Source: Pantoea sp. BAV 3049
GTDB lineage: Bacteria > Pseudomonadota > Gammaproteobacteria > Enterobacterales > Enterobacteriaceae
Assembly: GCF_009765445.1 (NCBI RefSeq)
Contig: NZ_WHOY01000031.1
Location: 4,578,696-4,642,695 of the forward strand
Reading direction: 5' to 3'
Length of the DNA: 64,000 bases
Part shown: piece after piece, positions 51,646-62,296 of the stretch
Numbering within the stretch: position 1 is the stretch's first letter
Layout: the number at the start of each line of letters is the position of its first letter
The notes under the pieces: generated by a model
Seen by the model: only the letters and a program-made list of their open reading frames with translations
Database searches by the model: none
What the model was told of the DNA's origin: nothing
Position numbers and translations under genes: made by a program

Positions 51646-52334
51646 CAGGCCCCCAGCCGTTTACGGCCCCAGCGGGCCAGCCATTCAGAAGCCCACAGTG
51701 AACCAAGCGCCAGTAAAATAGCAATCACGCAGAGACGCGCCGCCGCGTTTTCCGCGCCGGGCGTTTCAATCAGGGTGTACATGGCAGAAGGGATGGTGCG
51801 CGTTTCGCCCGGAATGTTGGAAACGAAGGTGATAGTCGCGCCAAACTCGCCCAGCGAACGGGCAAAGGCCAGCACCGTACCAGCGATGATCCCCGGCAGG
51901 GTCAGCGGCAGAGTAATGGTGAAAAAGACCCGCCAGCGTCCGGCTCCTAAAGTGCGTGCGGCCAGTTCCAGCTTGCTGTCCACCCCTTCCAGGGCCAGGC
52001 GGATTGCCCTGACCATCAGCGGGAAAGCAATCACCGCCGAGGCCAACGCCGCACCGCGCCAGCTGAAGGCAAAGGTAAAGCCGAACCAGTCGTAGAGGTA
52101 TTCACCAATAAAACCGCGACGACCAAAGCCAATCAGCAACAGATAACCCACCACTACCGGTGGCAGCACCAGCGGCAGGTGGATCAAACTGTCCAGCAGG
52201 GTTTTGCCGGGAAAGCGGCAGCGGACCAGGACCCATGCCATCAGGATCCCGAACGGCAGACTGAATAAAACCGCCACGGTGGAGACTTTCAGGCTCAGGG
52301 CGACGGCCTGCCATTCGGGGTCACTGAGGATCAT
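51645..52334 (-). CDS. modB: Molybdate transporter permease ModB
   Basis: 229 residues. Five membrane segments and the EAA loop that contacts ModC ([20 protein letters not shown]), with [20 protein letters not shown]. Forms the inner-membrane channel as a dimer. Overlaps modC by one base and modA by four. Confidence 0.97.
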   Translation of the reverse strand: MILSDPEWQAVALSLKVSTVAVLFSLPFGILMAWVLVRCRFPGKTLLDSLIHLPLVLPPVVVGYLLLIGFGRRGFIGEYLYDWFGFTFAFSWRGAALASAVIAFPLMVRAIRLALEGVDSKLELAARTLGAGRWRVFFTITLPLTLPGIIAGTVLAFARSLGEFGATITFVSNIPGETRTIPSAMYTLIETPGAENAAARLCVIAILLALGSLWASEWLARWGRKRLGA

Positions 52335-53104
52335 GATTCAGGTGTAAATCCATAACGTTTGAAAATGGCAGCCGCTTCCGGCCCTTTGAGATAGTTATAA
52401 AACGCGGTGACGGTGGCAGAGTTACGATCTTTGATCATCGCCATCGGGTATTCGACCGGCTTGTGGCTGTCGACAGGGAACGATCCCACCACGGTGACTT
52501 TTTTACTGGCAACCGCATCAGAACCATACACGATGCCATAAGGCGTTTCATTGCGCTCAACCAGCGCCAGAGCCGCGCGAACGCTGTTGCCGCGTGCCAG
52601 CACGGGTTCCAGCTCTGTCCAGGCCCCCAGATTCTGCAATGCTTCTTTGGCGTATATCCCGGCCGGAACGTGGTCCGGATCGCCAACGGAGAGGCGCTGA
52701 CCTTTCAGCAGACTTTTCCAGTCGGTGGTTTTCGAAATAGTCACCGGCTGCGGCTTGCCCTCAGCAGGTGCAACCAGCACCAGATCGTTGCCCAACAGGG
52801 TATAACGACTGGACTCGTCGATAGTTTTCTTCTGCGCAGCGTAATCCATCCACTGCTGGTCAGCAGAGATAAATAGATCGGCAGGCGCGCCCTGCTCAAT
52901 CTGACGCGCCAGGGTGGAAGAAGAAGCAAAAGAGGAAACAACTTTCACCTCTTTGCCTTTCTGATACTGCTCAGCAATGTCCTGCAGCGCATTGGTCAGG
53001 GAAGCCGCTGCAAAAACGGTAATATTTTCTGCCGCAACGGCATGGCCGGCTACGCTGACGCTGAGTACAGCACCGGCGAAGAAATGGCGTAATTTCACAG
53101 ACAT
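52331..53104 (-). CDS. modA: Molybdate-binding periplasmic protein ModA
   Basis: 257 residues, signal peptide about 1-24 ending GHAVAAE. FAAASLTNALQDIAEQY with the oxyanion-binding Ser, SSFASSSTLARQIEQGAPAD and GDPDHVPAGIYAKEAL are ModA signatures. Delivers molybdate/tungstate to ModB. A ModE site lies just upstream. Confidence 0.97.
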   Translation of the reverse strand: MSVKLRHFFAGAVLSVSVAGHAVAAENITVFAAASLTNALQDIAEQYQKGKEVKVVSSFASSSTLARQIEQGAPADLFISADQQWMDYAAQKKTIDESSRYTLLGNDLVLVAPAEGKPQPVTISKTTDWKSLLKGQRLSVGDPDHVPAGIYAKEALQNLGAWTELEPVLARGNSVRAALALVERNETPYGIVYGSDAVASKKVTVVGSFPVDSHKPVEYPMAMIKDRNSATVTAFYNYLKGPEAAAIFKRYGFTPES

Positions 53105-53122
53105 GGTGTTCTCCAGAGGGTA

Positions 53123-53148
53123 TCGTTATGTAACCGCTACTATAACGA
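53123..53148 (-). promoter_or_regulatory. ModE operator of modABC
   Basis: TCGTTAT (53123-53129) and ATAACGA (53142-53148) form the inverted TCGTTATATA…TATATAACGA-type ModE site with two internal mismatches. It lies 19 bases upstream of the modA ATG. ModE with molybdate would repress uptake here. Confidence 0.85.
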
Positions 53149-53210
53149 GACAAAAAAACACTGTCATAGAGTTTATCGGCAGAAACAGCAAGAAGTTGAG
53201 GCAGCGCAAG

Positions 53211-53238
53211 AAAACAAACGCCCGGAAGGATCCGGGCG
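53211..53238 (-). terminator. Terminator of acrZ
   Basis: CGCCCGGA pairs with TCCGGGCG around AGGA/TCCT, followed on the minus strand by TTTGTTTTCTT, 16 bases after the acrZ stop. Confidence 0.8.
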
Positions 53239-53253
53239 CGAAGAGAAAGTGCT

Positions 53254-53409
53254 TTACTGGCGGTTTTTTGCCGGCTGGTCGTTGCGGTGACCAATTTTAG
53301 AGATGACGTTAAAGACTTCACCCAGTCCGTAAATCAGGCCCAGGATGATCGCCATCACCACAGGAACCATGAGGATTGCTTCCCCAAGACCCAACAGTAA
53401 ATCCAGCAT
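53254..53409 (-). CDS. acrZ: AcrZ, small AcrB-associated membrane protein
   Basis: 51 residues from ATG 53409 (GGAGG upstream); a frame extension to 53451 is outside the conserved part. One helix, [20 protein letters not shown], almost identical to E. coli AcrZ (49 residues), which binds AcrB and modulates the AcrAB-TolC efflux pump. Between modA and modE as in E. coli, where it is ModE-linked. Confidence 0.9.
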   Translation of the reverse strand: MLDLLLGLGEAILMVPVVMAIILGLIYGLGEVFNVISKIGHRNDQPAKNRQ

Positions 53410-53553
53410 GGTAGCCTCCAATGCCTCTTTTAAAAAAGCCATTGTATCCACAGCGAAAAAAAGTGCACTGACCTTTTGTGCGTTTTACTCGTCTTTACGT
53501 ACAAGCCCCACGACAGTGTACAATTCAGGGAACACTATTTTTCCGGAGCAACT

Positions 53554-54333
53554 ATGCAGGCCGAACTCTCCCTGATCCTGAAATTACAGCAGCGGCTGTT
53601 TGCCGATCCACGCCGCATTGAGCTGCTAAAACAGATCCGACACACTGGCTCCATCAGCCAGGGCGCCAAATTGGCAGGCATCAGTTACAAAAGTGCCTGG
53701 GACGCGGTCAATGAGATGAACACGCTGGCCGATCGCACGCTGGTCGAACGGGCCACGGGCGGTAAAGGCGGTGGCGGCGCAGTAGTCACCCCTTATGGCG
53801 AAAGGCTAATCCAGCTGTTTGCGCTACTGGAACAAATCCAGCAGAAAGCTTTTGATGTGCTACAGGACGATGTGCCGCTGGGCAGCCTGCTGGGAGCCAT
53901 TGCCCGCTTTTCATTGCAGACCAGCGCCCGTAACCAACTGTTTGGCACCCTGGTGCAGCGCGATGAACAGTCAGTCCAGCAGCATGTGGAAGTCTTGCTG
54001 GCGGACGGTAATACCCGGATAAAAGTGGCGCTGACTGAGCAAAGCGCCAACCGTTTGTCGCTGGAGACCGGCAAAGAAGTGCTGGTGTTGATCAAAGCGC
54101 CATGGATTGACGTCACGCACGCTACCTCTGCGGCAGATAATCAGCTGAGCGGGACTCTCAGCCATCTGGAGCAGGGTGATTCGCACAGCGAGGTGCTGAT
54201 TGCCCTGCCAGGCGGTGAGACTCTGTGCGCCACCCTGCCCAACGAGCGGGTGGAAGCCCAAAAACTTCAGGTCGGGCAGGCTGTCACAGCACATTTTAAT
54301 GCTGACCGGGTGATTATCGCCACGCTGCTCTGA
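53554..54333 (+). CDS. modE: Molybdate-responsive regulator ModE
   Basis: 259 residues from ATG 53554 (CCGGAG upstream; E. coli 262). Winged helix (IELLKQIRHTGSISQGAKLA, SYKSAWDAVNEMN) followed by two Mop/TOBE domains that bind molybdate (SARNQLFGTLVQ…, SGTLSHLEQGDSHSEVL). Represses modABC. Confidence 0.96.
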   Translation: MQAELSLILKLQQRLFADPRRIELLKQIRHTGSISQGAKLAGISYKSAWDAVNEMNTLADRTLVERATGGKGGGGAVVTPYGERLIQLFALLEQIQQKAFDVLQDDVPLGSLLGAIARFSLQTSARNQLFGTLVQRDEQSVQQHVEVLLADGNTRIKVALTEQSANRLSLETGKEVLVLIKAPWIDVTHATSAADNQLSGTLSHLEQGDSHSEVLIALPGGETLCATLPNERVEAQKLQVGQAVTAHFNADRVIIATLL

Positions 54334-54408
54334 AAACAGGGGCAGGATTTGACATTGCGTTCCGGGAAGATTATTAGTTTGGGTACAATGCATAAAATGG
54401 AATAAACA

Positions 54409-55881
54409 ATGTCGACGTTGCATATTTCGCAAGGCACGTTTCACCTGAGCGATACCCGCACTCTTACTCTGAACGATCTGACCCTGCATTCCGGCGAGAG
54501 CTGGGCCTTTGTGGGTGCCAATGGCAGTGGCAAGTCCTCGCTGGCGCGTGCGCTGTCCGGTGAGCTGAAACCTGCCAGGAGCACCGTGGACAGCCAGTTT
54601 ACCCGCCCTGCCCGCCTCTCGCTTGAGCAGCTGCAAAAGCTGGTTTCCGATGAGTGGCAGCGCAATAACACCGACCTGTTAAGTCCTGGCGAAGAAGATA
54701 CCGGACGCACCACCGCTGAAATTATTCAGGATGAGGTGAAAGACAGTGCCCGCTGCCAGCGGCTCGCCGACATTTTCGGCATCACCCGTCTGCTCGATCG
54801 CCGCTTCAAATACCTTTCCACCGGTGAAACGCGCAAGACCCTGTTATGTCAGGCGCTGATGGCCCAGCCGGATTTATTGATCCTTGATGAACCGTTTGAC
54901 GGGCTGGACGTGGAGTCGCGCAGCAACCTGGCCCAGGTACTGTCAGAGCTGCATCAGCAGGGTTTTACCGTGGTGCTGGTACTGAACCGTTTTGACGATA
55001 TTCCTGATTTTATCGGCAAGGTTGGCGTGCTGGCCGAATGTACGCTGACCCACGTCGGCCCCCGCAGTGAAATCCTCGCGGAAGCCCTGGTCGCGCAGCT
55101 GGCACACAGCGAACGTTTACAGGGAATGACGCTGCCGGAATCTGATGATGCCAGCCTCAAACCGGCACTGCCTCCGGATGCGCCGCTGATCGTACTGCGC
55201 AATGGCGTGGTGTCATATAACGACAAGGCGATCCTGAACCAGCTGAGCTGGGAAGTGAAACCGGGCCAGCACTGGCAGATCGTGGGGCCAAATGGAGCTG
55301 GCAAATCAACCCTGCTCAGCCTGGTCACCGGCGATCATCCTCAGGGCTACAGCAACGATCTGACGCTGTTTGGCCGTCGTCGCGGCAGTGGTGAAACCAT
55401 TTGGGACATCAAGCAGCATATTGGTTACGTCAGCAGCAGCCTGCATCTGGACTATCGCGTCAGCAGCAGCGTGCGCAATGTGATCATCTCCGGCTACTTC
55501 GATTCCATCGGCATCTATCAGGCCGTTTCCGACCGCCAACACTTCCTGGCGGGTATGTGGCTGCAGCGGCTCGGCATGGATGGAGCGCTGGCCGACGCCC
55601 CGTTCCACAGCCTCTCCTGGGGACAGCAACGCCTGGTGTTGATTGCCCGCGCACTGGTCAAGCACCCTGCATTGCTGATCCTCGATGAACCGTTGCAGGG
55701 GCTGGATCCGATTAACCGCCAGCTGGTGCGCCGTTTTGTTGATGTGCTGATTAGTGAAGGGGAAACTCAGCTGCTGTTCGTCTCGCACCACGCGGAAGAT
55801 GCGCCACAGTGCATCACTCACCGCCTGACATTTGTTCCGGATGGGGACACTTACCGCTATCAGCAGGACGACCTTCGTTGA
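54409..55881 (+). CDS. modF: ABC ATPase ModF (PhrA)
   Basis: 490 residues, equal to E. coli ModF. Two ATPase halves with Walker A GANGSGKSSL and GPNGAGKSTL, Walker B LLILDEPFDGLD and LLILDEPLQGLD. No permease partner is known; possibly soluble. Co-directional with modE, 75 bases after. Confidence 0.95.
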   Translation: MSTLHISQGTFHLSDTRTLTLNDLTLHSGESWAFVGANGSGKSSLARALSGELKPARSTVDSQFTRPARLSLEQLQKLVSDEWQRNNTDLLSPGEEDTGRTTAEIIQDEVKDSARCQRLADIFGITRLLDRRFKYLSTGETRKTLLCQALMAQPDLLILDEPFDGLDVESRSNLAQVLSELHQQGFTVVLVLNRFDDIPDFIGKVGVLAECTLTHVGPRSEILAEALVAQLAHSERLQGMTLPESDDASLKPALPPDAPLIVLRNGVVSYNDKAILNQLSWEVKPGQHWQIVGPNGAGKSTLLSLVTGDHPQGYSNDLTLFGRRRGSGETIWDIKQHIGYVSSSLHLDYRVSSSVRNVIISGYFDSIGIYQAVSDRQHFLAGMWLQRLGMDGALADAPFHSLSWGQQRLVLIARALVKHPALLILDEPLQGLDPINRQLVRRFVDVLISEGETQLLFVSHHAEDAPQCITHRLTFVPDGDTYRYQQDDLR

Positions 55882-55994
55882 ATCAGGCGGAAGTGCCGGG
55901 ATTGGCTTAACGCGGGCCTGGCGCTTCCCTGCCCCACAGTTTTATATATCTGGCAACATATGCCACCAGCATAGTCAGCGGGGTTTTATTATTA

Positions 55995-56010
55995 GTGTAA
56001 CCGCTACCAT
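55995..56010 (+). promoter_or_regulatory. GalR operator, upstream copy
   Basis: GTGTAACCGCTACCAT matches, on one strand or the other, the E. coli internal gal operator (GTGGTAGCGGTTACAT when reversed). It sits 88 bases before the second operator, so a GalR DNA loop is possible. Confidence 0.8.
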
Positions 56011-56082
56011 TATTTTGCAATGTGGCAACCGCATTCATGGATTATTTTGTCGTTTACCCTGAAACTTCGGAATTTTCAGCTT

Positions 56083-56098
56083 GTGTAAACGATTCCAT
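56083..56098 (+). promoter_or_regulatory. GalR operator, downstream copy
   Basis: GTGTAAACGATTCCAT differs from the E. coli external gal operator by the last base. It lies 91 bases before the galT ATG. The 307-base modF-galT gap therefore keeps both gal operators although galE is absent. Confidence 0.88.
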
Positions 56099-56188
56099 TT
56101 ATCCAGACTCGATCACGCTTTGTTTTCCCGCACTGTGCTATTTTTCTTTAAGGCTACCAGGGCATAAAGAAGGTTATCAGGACTCAAC

Positions 56189-57235
56189 ATGCAAAAATTT
56201 AATCCGGTCGATCACCCGCATCGCCGCTATAACCCATTGTCCGATCAGTGGATTCTGGTTTCTCCTCACCGCGCTAAACGCCCATGGCAAGGCGCACAGG
56301 AGACCGCATCACAAGAAAAATTGCCCGCACATGACCCGGACTGCTTCCTGTGTCCTGGCAACACGCGCGTCACCGGTGATAAAAACCCGGACTACACCAG
56401 TACCTATGTTTTCACTAACGATTTTGCCGCGCTGATGACCGATACGCCGGATGCGCCGGAAAGTGCAGACATTCTGATGCGCTGCGAAAGCGCACGCGGT
56501 ACCAGCCGGGTAATCTGCTTCTCACCAGATCACAGTAAGACGCTGCCTGAGCTTAGCGTTTCCGCACTGGAAGATGTGGTGAGAACCTGGCAGGAGCAGA
56601 CCGCCGATCTCGGCCAGCACTACCCATGGGTGCAGGTTTTTGAGAACAAAGGCGCAGCGATGGGCTGCTCTAACCCCCATCCGCATGGCCAGGTCTGGGC
56701 CAACAGCTTCCTGCCGAATGAGGCGAAGCGCGAGGACGATTTACAGCGTGCTTACTACGACCAGCACCAGTCACCGATGCTGGTGGATTACACCGCCCGC
56801 GAGCTGAAAGATGGCAGCCGCACCGTGGTGGAAACCGAACACTGGCTGGCCGTGGTGCCGTGGTGGGCAGCGTGGCCATTTGAAACGTTGCTGCTGCCGA
56901 AAGCGCACATCAAACGCCTGGTCGATCTCACTGGTGCCCAACGCCAGGATCTGGCGCTGGCACTGAAAAAATTAACCAGCCGCTATGACAACCTGTTCCA
57001 GTGCTCCTTCCCCTACTCGATGGGATGGCACGGCGCACCATTCAATGGTGAAGCCAACGATCACTGGCAGCTGCATGCCCACTTCTACCCGCCGCTGCTG
57101 CGTTCCGCCACGGTGCGCAAATTTATGGTCGGCTATGAGATGCTGGCAGAAACCCAGCGCGATTTAACGGCGGAGCAGGCTGCAGAGCGCCTGCGTTCCG
57201 TCAGTGATATTCATTTCCGCGAGACGGGAGCATAA
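56189..57235 (+). CDS. galT: Galactose-1-phosphate uridylyltransferase
   Basis: 348 residues, equal to E. coli Gal[21 protein letters not shown], zinc Cys in [19 protein letters not shown] with the uridylylated His, and second zinc/His region. First gene of this gal operon; in E. coli galE precedes it. galK follows two bases after. Confidence 0.97.
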   Translation: MQKFNPVDHPHRRYNPLSDQWILVSPHRAKRPWQGAQETASQEKLPAHDPDCFLCPGNTRVTGDKNPDYTSTYVFTNDFAALMTDTPDAPESADILMRCESARGTSRVICFSPDHSKTLPELSVSALEDVVRTWQEQTADLGQHYPWVQVFENKGAAMGCSNPHPHGQVWANSFLPNEAKREDDLQRAYYDQHQSPMLVDYTARELKDGSRTVVETEHWLAVVPWWAAWPFETLLLPKAHIKRLVDLTGAQRQDLALALKKLTSRYDNLFQCSFPYSMGWHGAPFNGEANDHWQLHAHFYPPLLRSATVRKFMVGYEMLAETQRDLTAEQAAERLRSVSDIHFRETGA

Positions 57236-57237
57236 CA

Positions 57238-58386
57238 ATGACTTTAAAGACCTCTACCCAACAGATTTTTGCCGAGAAGTTTGGCTATGCCGCTGACCAT
57301 ACCTTCCAGGCTCCTGGCCGTGTGAACCTGATTGGCGAACATACCGACTACAACGACGGCTTCGTTCTGCCGTGTGCTATCGATTACCAGACGGTGATCG
57401 CTTGTGCCAGACGTGACGATCGTCAGGTACGTGTTATCGCCGCTGATTACGATAATCAGCAGGATATCTTCTCGCTGGATGAACCTATTCTGACCCATAA
57501 AGATCAGATGTGGTCTAACTATGTGCGTGGCGTGGTCAAACACCTGCAGAAGCGCAGGAAAGACTTTGGCGGCATGGATATGGTTATCGCTGGCGATGTG
57601 CCGCAGGGAGCCGGTTTGAGCTCTTCCGCATCGCTGGAAGTGGCTGTGGGGACTGTTTTCCAGCAGCTTTATCATTTGCCGCTGGATGGCGCAGAAATCG
57701 CGGTCAACGGCCAGGAAGCTGAAAATCAGTTCGTCGGTTGTAACTGCGGCATTATGGATCAGCTGATCTCCGCGCTGGGCAAAAAAGACCATGCGATGCT
57801 GCTGGACTGTCGCACGCTGGGTACCCGTCCGGTGCCAATGCCTGAAGATATCGCGGTGGTGATCATCAACTCTAACTTCCGCCGCAGCCTGGTGGGCAGC
57901 GAGTACAACACCCGCCGCCAGCAGTGCGAAACCGGCGCGCGATTCTTCACCCAGACTTCACTGCGCGACGTGGATCTCAACAAGTTTAAAGCCGTTGAGA
58001 ACGAGCTGGATCCGGTGGTAGCCAAACGTGTTCGTCACGTGCTGACCGAAAACGCCCGTACGCTGGAAGCCGCCGATGCGCTGGCAAAAGGCGATCTGGC
58101 GCGGATGGGCGCGCTGATGGCGGAATCTCATGCCTCCATGCGTGATGACTTCGAAATCACCGTACCGCCAATTGATATGTTGGTGGATATCGTTAAGGCC
58201 ACGTTGGGCGATCGCGGAGGCGTTCGTATGACCGGCGGCGGCTTTGGGGGCTGTGTGGTAGCACTGATGCCGCTGGATCTGGTGGACACGGTCAAGGCTG
58301 CCGTGGCGGACCAGTACGAAGCGAAATCCGGCATCAAAGAAACCTTCTACGTCTGCAAAGCCTCTACGGGAGCGGGTCAATGCTAA
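57238..58386 (+). CDS. galK: Galactokinase
   Basis: 382 residues. GHMP kinase: [18 protein letters not shown] signature, [17 protein letters not shown] phosphate loop, [19 protein letters not shown]. Phosphorylates galactose. Overlaps galM by seven bases. Confidence 0.98.
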   Translation: MTLKTSTQQIFAEKFGYAADHTFQAPGRVNLIGEHTDYNDGFVLPCAIDYQTVIACARRDDRQVRVIAADYDNQQDIFSLDEPILTHKDQMWSNYVRGVVKHLQKRRKDFGGMDMVIAGDVPQGAGLSSSASLEVAVGTVFQQLYHLPLDGAEIAVNGQEAENQFVGCNCGIMDQLISALGKKDHAMLLDCRTLGTRPVPMPEDIAVVIINSNFRRSLVGSEYNTRRQQCETGARFFTQTSLRDVDLNKFKAVENELDPVVAKRVRHVLTENARTLEAADALAKGDLARMGALMAESHASMRDDFEITVPPIDMLVDIVKATLGDRGGVRMTGGGFGGCVVALMPLDLVDTVKAAVADQYEAKSGIKETFYVCKASTGAGQC

Positions 58387-59414
58387 CTATTTCTTCCCAT
58401 GCGCCGGATGGGCTGCCGTGGCATATCACCACGCTGCGTAATGCCGGAGGTATGGTGGTCACCATTATGGACTGGGGTGCCACCTGGCTGTCAGCGCGGG
58501 TGCCGATGAGAGACGGTACGATGCGTGAAGCGCTGCTGGGCTGCCCCACACCGTCTGACTACCTGCATCAGTCTGCCTATCTGGGAGCGACCGTCGGCCG
58601 TTACGCCAACCGTATCGCCAACTCGACGATCAGCGCAGATGGCAAAACTTATCAGCTGGCGGCTAACCAGGGCGCCCACCAACTGCACGGCGGGCCGGAA
58701 GGCTTTAACAACCGCCGCTGGCAAATCGTGCGTCAGGCAGAGCAGGAAGTGGAATACAAGCTGGATTCTGTTGATGGCGATCAGGGCTATCCGGGCAATC
58801 TGCTGGTGACGCTGCTGTATCGCCTGGAAGATGATAACACCCTGTCAATCAGCTATCAGGCAACCGTGGATCAGGCCTGTCCGGTGAATCTTACCAACCA
58901 TGCCTACTTTAATCTGGATGCGGATCACGACGATGCCCGTCATCACCGTCTGCAGCTCAATGCCGGGCACTATCTGCCGGTAAGCAGCGAAGGCATCCCC
59001 AATGCCGACCTGAAAGAAGTGGCAGGCACCAGCTTTGACTTCCGCCAGCCGAAAACGGTCGCGCAGGATTTCCTGCAGGATGAAGATCAGCGTGCGGTTA
59101 AGGGTTATGACCATGCCTTTCTGCTGAACAGCACGGACGGGGAACAACCCGCAGCAGAGCTGTGGTCGGCAGACGGCAGACTGAAGCTCAGCGTCTTCAC
59201 CAGCGCCCCTGCCCTGCAATTCTACACGGGTAATTATCTGGAAGGCACTCCTGCTCGCGAGCAGGGCGTCTATACTGCCTTTCAGGGGATTGCCCTCGAG
59301 AGCGAGTTTCTGCCTGACTCACCGAATCATCCGGAATGGCCGCAGCCCGACTGCTGGCTGCAACCAGGTGAATCGTATCAGTCATTCACGCGCTATCGCC
59401 TGACGGCGGTTTGA
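58380..59414 (+). CDS. galM: Aldose 1-epimerase GalM
   Basis: 344 residues (E. coli 346). [13 protein letters not shown], catalytic His in [12 protein letters not shown] and [10 protein letters not shown], and catalytic Glu in [15 protein letters not shown]. Interconverts galactose anomers. Last gal gene. Confidence 0.95.
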   Translation: MLTISSHAPDGLPWHITTLRNAGGMVVTIMDWGATWLSARVPMRDGTMREALLGCPTPSDYLHQSAYLGATVGRYANRIANSTISADGKTYQLAANQGAHQLHGGPEGFNNRRWQIVRQAEQEVEYKLDSVDGDQGYPGNLLVTLLYRLEDDNTLSISYQATVDQACPVNLTNHAYFNLDADHDDARHHRLQLNAGHYLPVSSEGIPNADLKEVAGTSFDFRQPKTVAQDFLQDEDQRAVKGYDHAFLLNSTDGEQPAAELWSADGRLKLSVFTSAPALQFYTGNYLEGTPAREQGVYTAFQGIALESEFLPDSPNHPEWPQPDCWLQPGESYQSFTRYRLTAV

Positions 59415-59569
59415 CTAAGCGCATGAAAATCGCGCATCGCATGCGCTACAGGCTTACTTGCCGTGAAGAATTCCGTTATGGTAATGGCCAGAAAAATTGC
59501 GACGGTCTGTGTCGGGCAATTTTCAGTTTACCATTATCTAGAAACGTCAGATTATTAAGGAGTTAAGCT

Positions 59570-60322
59570 ATGGCTGTAACTAAGCTGGTTCTGGTACGTC
59601 ACGGCGAAAGCCAGTGGAACAACGAAAACCGCTTTACCGGATGGTACGATGTGGATCTGTCCGATAAAGGGCGTACCGAAGCGAAAGCGGCGGGTCAGCT
59701 GCTGAAAAAAGAGGGTTTCACCTTCGATTTCGCTTACACCTCCGTGCTGAAACGTGCCATCCACACGCTGTGGAACATCCTGGACGAAGTGGATCAGGTC
59801 TGGCTGCCGGTTGAAAAATCCTGGCGTCTGAACGAGCGTCACTACGGTGCGCTGCAGGGTCTGGATAAAGCTGAAACCGCACAGAAATACGGTGACGATC
59901 AGGTTAAACAGTGGCGTCGCGGCTTCGCAGTGACGCCACCAGAGCTGGACCGTGCAGATGAGCGTTTCCCAGGCCATGACCCACGCTATGCGTCACTGAC
60001 CGCTGAGCAGCTGCCAACCACTGAAAGCCTGGCACTGACCATCGACCGCGTGCTGCCATACTGGAATGAATCCATTCTGCCGCGCATGAAGAAAGGTGAA
60101 AAAGTGATCATCGCTGCACACGGTAACTCCCTGCGCGCACTGGTTAAATACCTGGATAACATGAGCGAAGAAGAGATCCTTGAGCTGAACATCCCTACCG
60201 GTGTTCCGCTAGTGTATGAGTTCGACGAAAACTTCAAGCCGATCAAACACTACTATCTGGGCGATGCCGACGAGATTGCCGCGAAAGCCGCAGCCGTTGC
60301 TAACCAGGGTAAAGCGAAGTAA
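59570..60322 (+). CDS. gpmA: 2,3-bisphosphoglycerate-dependent phosphoglycerate mutase
   Basis: 250 residues. [20 protein letters not shown] with phospho-His, [15 protein letters not shown], and second His in [12 protein letters not shown]. Glycolysis/gluconeogenesis. AAGGAG upstream of the ATG; the 155-base gap after galM shows no gene. Follows gal as in E. coli. Confidence 0.98.
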   Translation: MAVTKLVLVRHGESQWNNENRFTGWYDVDLSDKGRTEAKAAGQLLKKEGFTFDFAYTSVLKRAIHTLWNILDEVDQVWLPVEKSWRLNERHYGALQGLDKAETAQKYGDDQVKQWRRGFAVTPPELDRADERFPGHDPRYASLTAEQLPTTESLALTIDRVLPYWNESILPRMKKGEKVIIAAHGNSLRALVKYLDNMSEEEILELNIPTGVPLVYEFDENFKPIKHYYLGDADEIAAKAAAVANQGKAK

Positions 60323-60380
60323 GGATACTCGTTTTTGATAAAGCCCGTTAACGTCGGGCAGTTTATCAGTCAGTAATCTG

Positions 60381-60418
60381 AACCTGAGTTCGATATTGCG
60401 CCGGACTCAGGTTTTTTT
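60381..60418 (+). terminator. Terminator after gpmA
   Basis: AACCTGAGT (60381-60389) pairs with ACTCAGGTT (60405-60413) and runs into seven Ts. A smaller GCCCG/CGGGC hairpin lies before it (about 60343-60359). Confidence 0.88.
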
Positions 60419-60482
60419 AAATCCAGCAAAAGCTGAGCATTGCAGTGAGGCAGAATAGATCTGTTGGACAAGACGAAATTAT

Positions 60483-60701
60483 ATGCAATTATTAAAAATA
60501 AAAAGCGCTGAATTCGCACTTAGATTATGGGACTATTATGGCCCGACAGGAAACTACAAAAACACAGAATTGAAACCTGTATTATTCCCAGATCCTCATG
60601 ACCAAATAATTTCTCATCAACCTTATAAAATACCGTTACCCGATTTCCTTAACAGATTAAGACCACTGTCTGATAAAAACCTGGTCAGGGAGCCACATTA
60701 A
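60483..60701 (+). CDS. Small AT-rich orphan gene, uncertain
   Basis: 72 codons, starting MQLLKIKSAEFALRLWDYYG, Pro/Asn-rich middle (PVLFPDPHDQIISH), no signal, no family recognised. Ribosome site poor. The region is visibly AT-rich between two conserved housekeeping genes, so it looks acquired. It may be a remnant of a larger gene or coupled to the decayed gene after it. Confidence 0.35.
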   Translation: MQLLKIKSAEFALRLWDYYGPTGNYKNTELKPVLFPDPHDQIISHQPYKIPLPDFLNRLRPLSDKNLVREPH

Positions 60702-60706
60702 TAATC

Positions 60707-61097
60707 ATGAATGAGAACAGAGTGAAATTTATATTTTAAGTATACTCTTTATCATAATTGTATTTTTTTCCACGTTACTTAAGCTAACCAAAGAATCAAG
60801 CCACCCAGAAGGTAACATATTAAAATATTACCTGATGACGCCTTCAGTGATTACCCATACGCCAGGAGTGTCCGAACATTACGGCTTTTCGTATACTCCA
60901 GATGATAACTATGGTTACGAACGCTACTCTGTTGATTTCAAATCTGTTAAAAATCCTGAGCAGAAAAAATTATATTTGAAAAATATATCCGGATGCGAAA
61001 ATCCGACCCGCTGAAATCAGAATCAGTGTTGAGCTTTGATGAGTCTAATCAAAGTCAGCCAAATGTGACTTTACTGCTAAATACCCAGCGGAAATAA
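60707..61097 (+). pseudogene. Decayed membrane-anchored gene with at least two frameshifts
   Basis: Starting MNENRVKFI, the frame closes at a TAA, but the adjacent frame continues as a membrane segment LSILFIIIVFFSTLLKLT. It then gives a 75-residue soluble part (…GVSEHYGFSYTPDDNYGYER…) to a stop at 61014. A third frame then reads KSDPLKSESVLSFDESNQSQ on to TAA 61097. Joined, the pieces make one plausible 125-residue protein. Read as a pseudogene; sequencing error is the alternative. No family recognised. Confidence 0.5.
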
Positions 61098-61243
61098 TCA
61101 CGATTCCCTGGATGCTCAGGAACGCCTTAAAATCTGACAACCTGCCCATAGCAAAAACGTTTGCCACAGGCAGGAACTTTAATATTGCTGAGCCAGCAAT
61201 CCGCGTCAAAATACTCCGCTAGCGGCCAGAGAACACCCGGCAT

Positions 61244-62296
61244 TTACCCGCGGCGGGTTTGCACCGCGTCGGCCAGCTGGCGAAGCACCTTCTCGGTATC
61301 TTCCCAGCCGATACAGGCATCGGTGACGCTCTTGCCGTACACCAGCGGTTCACCACTTTCCAGGTTCTGATTGCCTTCCACCAGGTGGCTTTCAATCATC
61401 ACGCCGATAATGGCCTTCTCGCCGCCCGCAATCTGCTGCGCCACGTCGTCCGCTACCGTCATCTGCTTCTGGAACTGCTTGCTGCTGTTGGCATGACTGA
61501 AATCAATCATCACCTGAGGCTCCAGGCCCGCTTTCTCCAGACCCGCTTTCACCGCATTGACATGGTGCGCGCTGTAGTTAGGCTCTTTACCGCCGCGCAG
61601 AATGATATGGCAGTCGCCGTTACCGCTGGTTTCAACAATCGCTGAGTGACCATATTTGGTAACGGAGAGGAAGCAGTGAGGCGCACCGGCGGCGTTGATA
61701 GCATCAATCGCCACCTTAATGGTGCCGTCGGTGCCGTTTTTAAAACCAACCGGACAGGAGAGACCGGAAGAGAGTTCGCGGTGAACCTGAGACTCCGTGG
61801 TACGCGCTCCGATAGCGCCCCAGCTCATCAGATCGGCCACATACTGCGGCGTGATCATATCTAAAAATTCACCCGCCGCTGGCAGACCTGAGTCATTGAT
61901 ATCCAGCAGCAATTTACGGGCAATACGCAGGCCATCATTAATCTGATAGCTGCCATCCATGTGCGGATCGTTAATCAGTCCCTTCCAGCCAACTGTGGTA
62001 CGTGGTTTTTCAAAATAAACGCGCATCACCACTTCCAGGGAACCCTTAAGTTCCTCACGCAATTTCAGCAGACGCCCGGCATATTCTTTTGCCGCCGCGG
62101 TATCGTGAATCGAGCATGGCCCGATAACCACTAATAAACGATCGTCCTTTTTTTTCAGAATATGATGAATGGCCTGGCGGGCATGGGCAACGGTCTGCGC
62201 CGCCAGGTCCGTGGCAGGGTATTTTTCCAGCAGAGCGACAGGAGGAAGAAGCTCTTTTATCTCTTTGATTCTTAAGTCATCATTCTGATAATTCAT
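61244..62296 (-). CDS. aroG: DAHP synthase, Phe-sensitive
   Basis: 350 residues from ATG 62296; an extension to 62350 lies outside homology. MNYQNDDLRIKEIKELLPPV, LLVVIGPCSIHD, KPRTTVGWKGLINDPHMDGS, IARKLLLDINDSGLP. First step of aromatic amino acid synthesis. AroG type by length and the N-terminal ELLPPVALLEKYPAT; feedback by Phe is by family. A weak TyrR-like TGTAAA half-site lies near 62371. Confidence 0.95.
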   Translation of the reverse strand: MNYQNDDLRIKEIKELLPPVALLEKYPATDLAAQTVAHARQAIHHILKKKDDRLLVVIGPCSIHDTAAAKEYAGRLLKLREELKGSLEVVMRVYFEKPRTTVGWKGLINDPHMDGSYQINDGLRIARKLLLDINDSGLPAAGEFLDMITPQYVADLMSWGAIGARTTESQVHRELSSGLSCPVGFKNGTDGTIKVAIDAINAAGAPHCFLSVTKYGHSAIVETSGNGDCHIILRGGKEPNYSAHHVNAVKAGLEKAGLEPQVMIDFSHANSSKQFQKQMTVADDVAQQIAGGEKAIIGVMIESHLVEGNQNLESGEPLVYGKSVTDACIGWEDTEKVLRQLADAVQTRRG

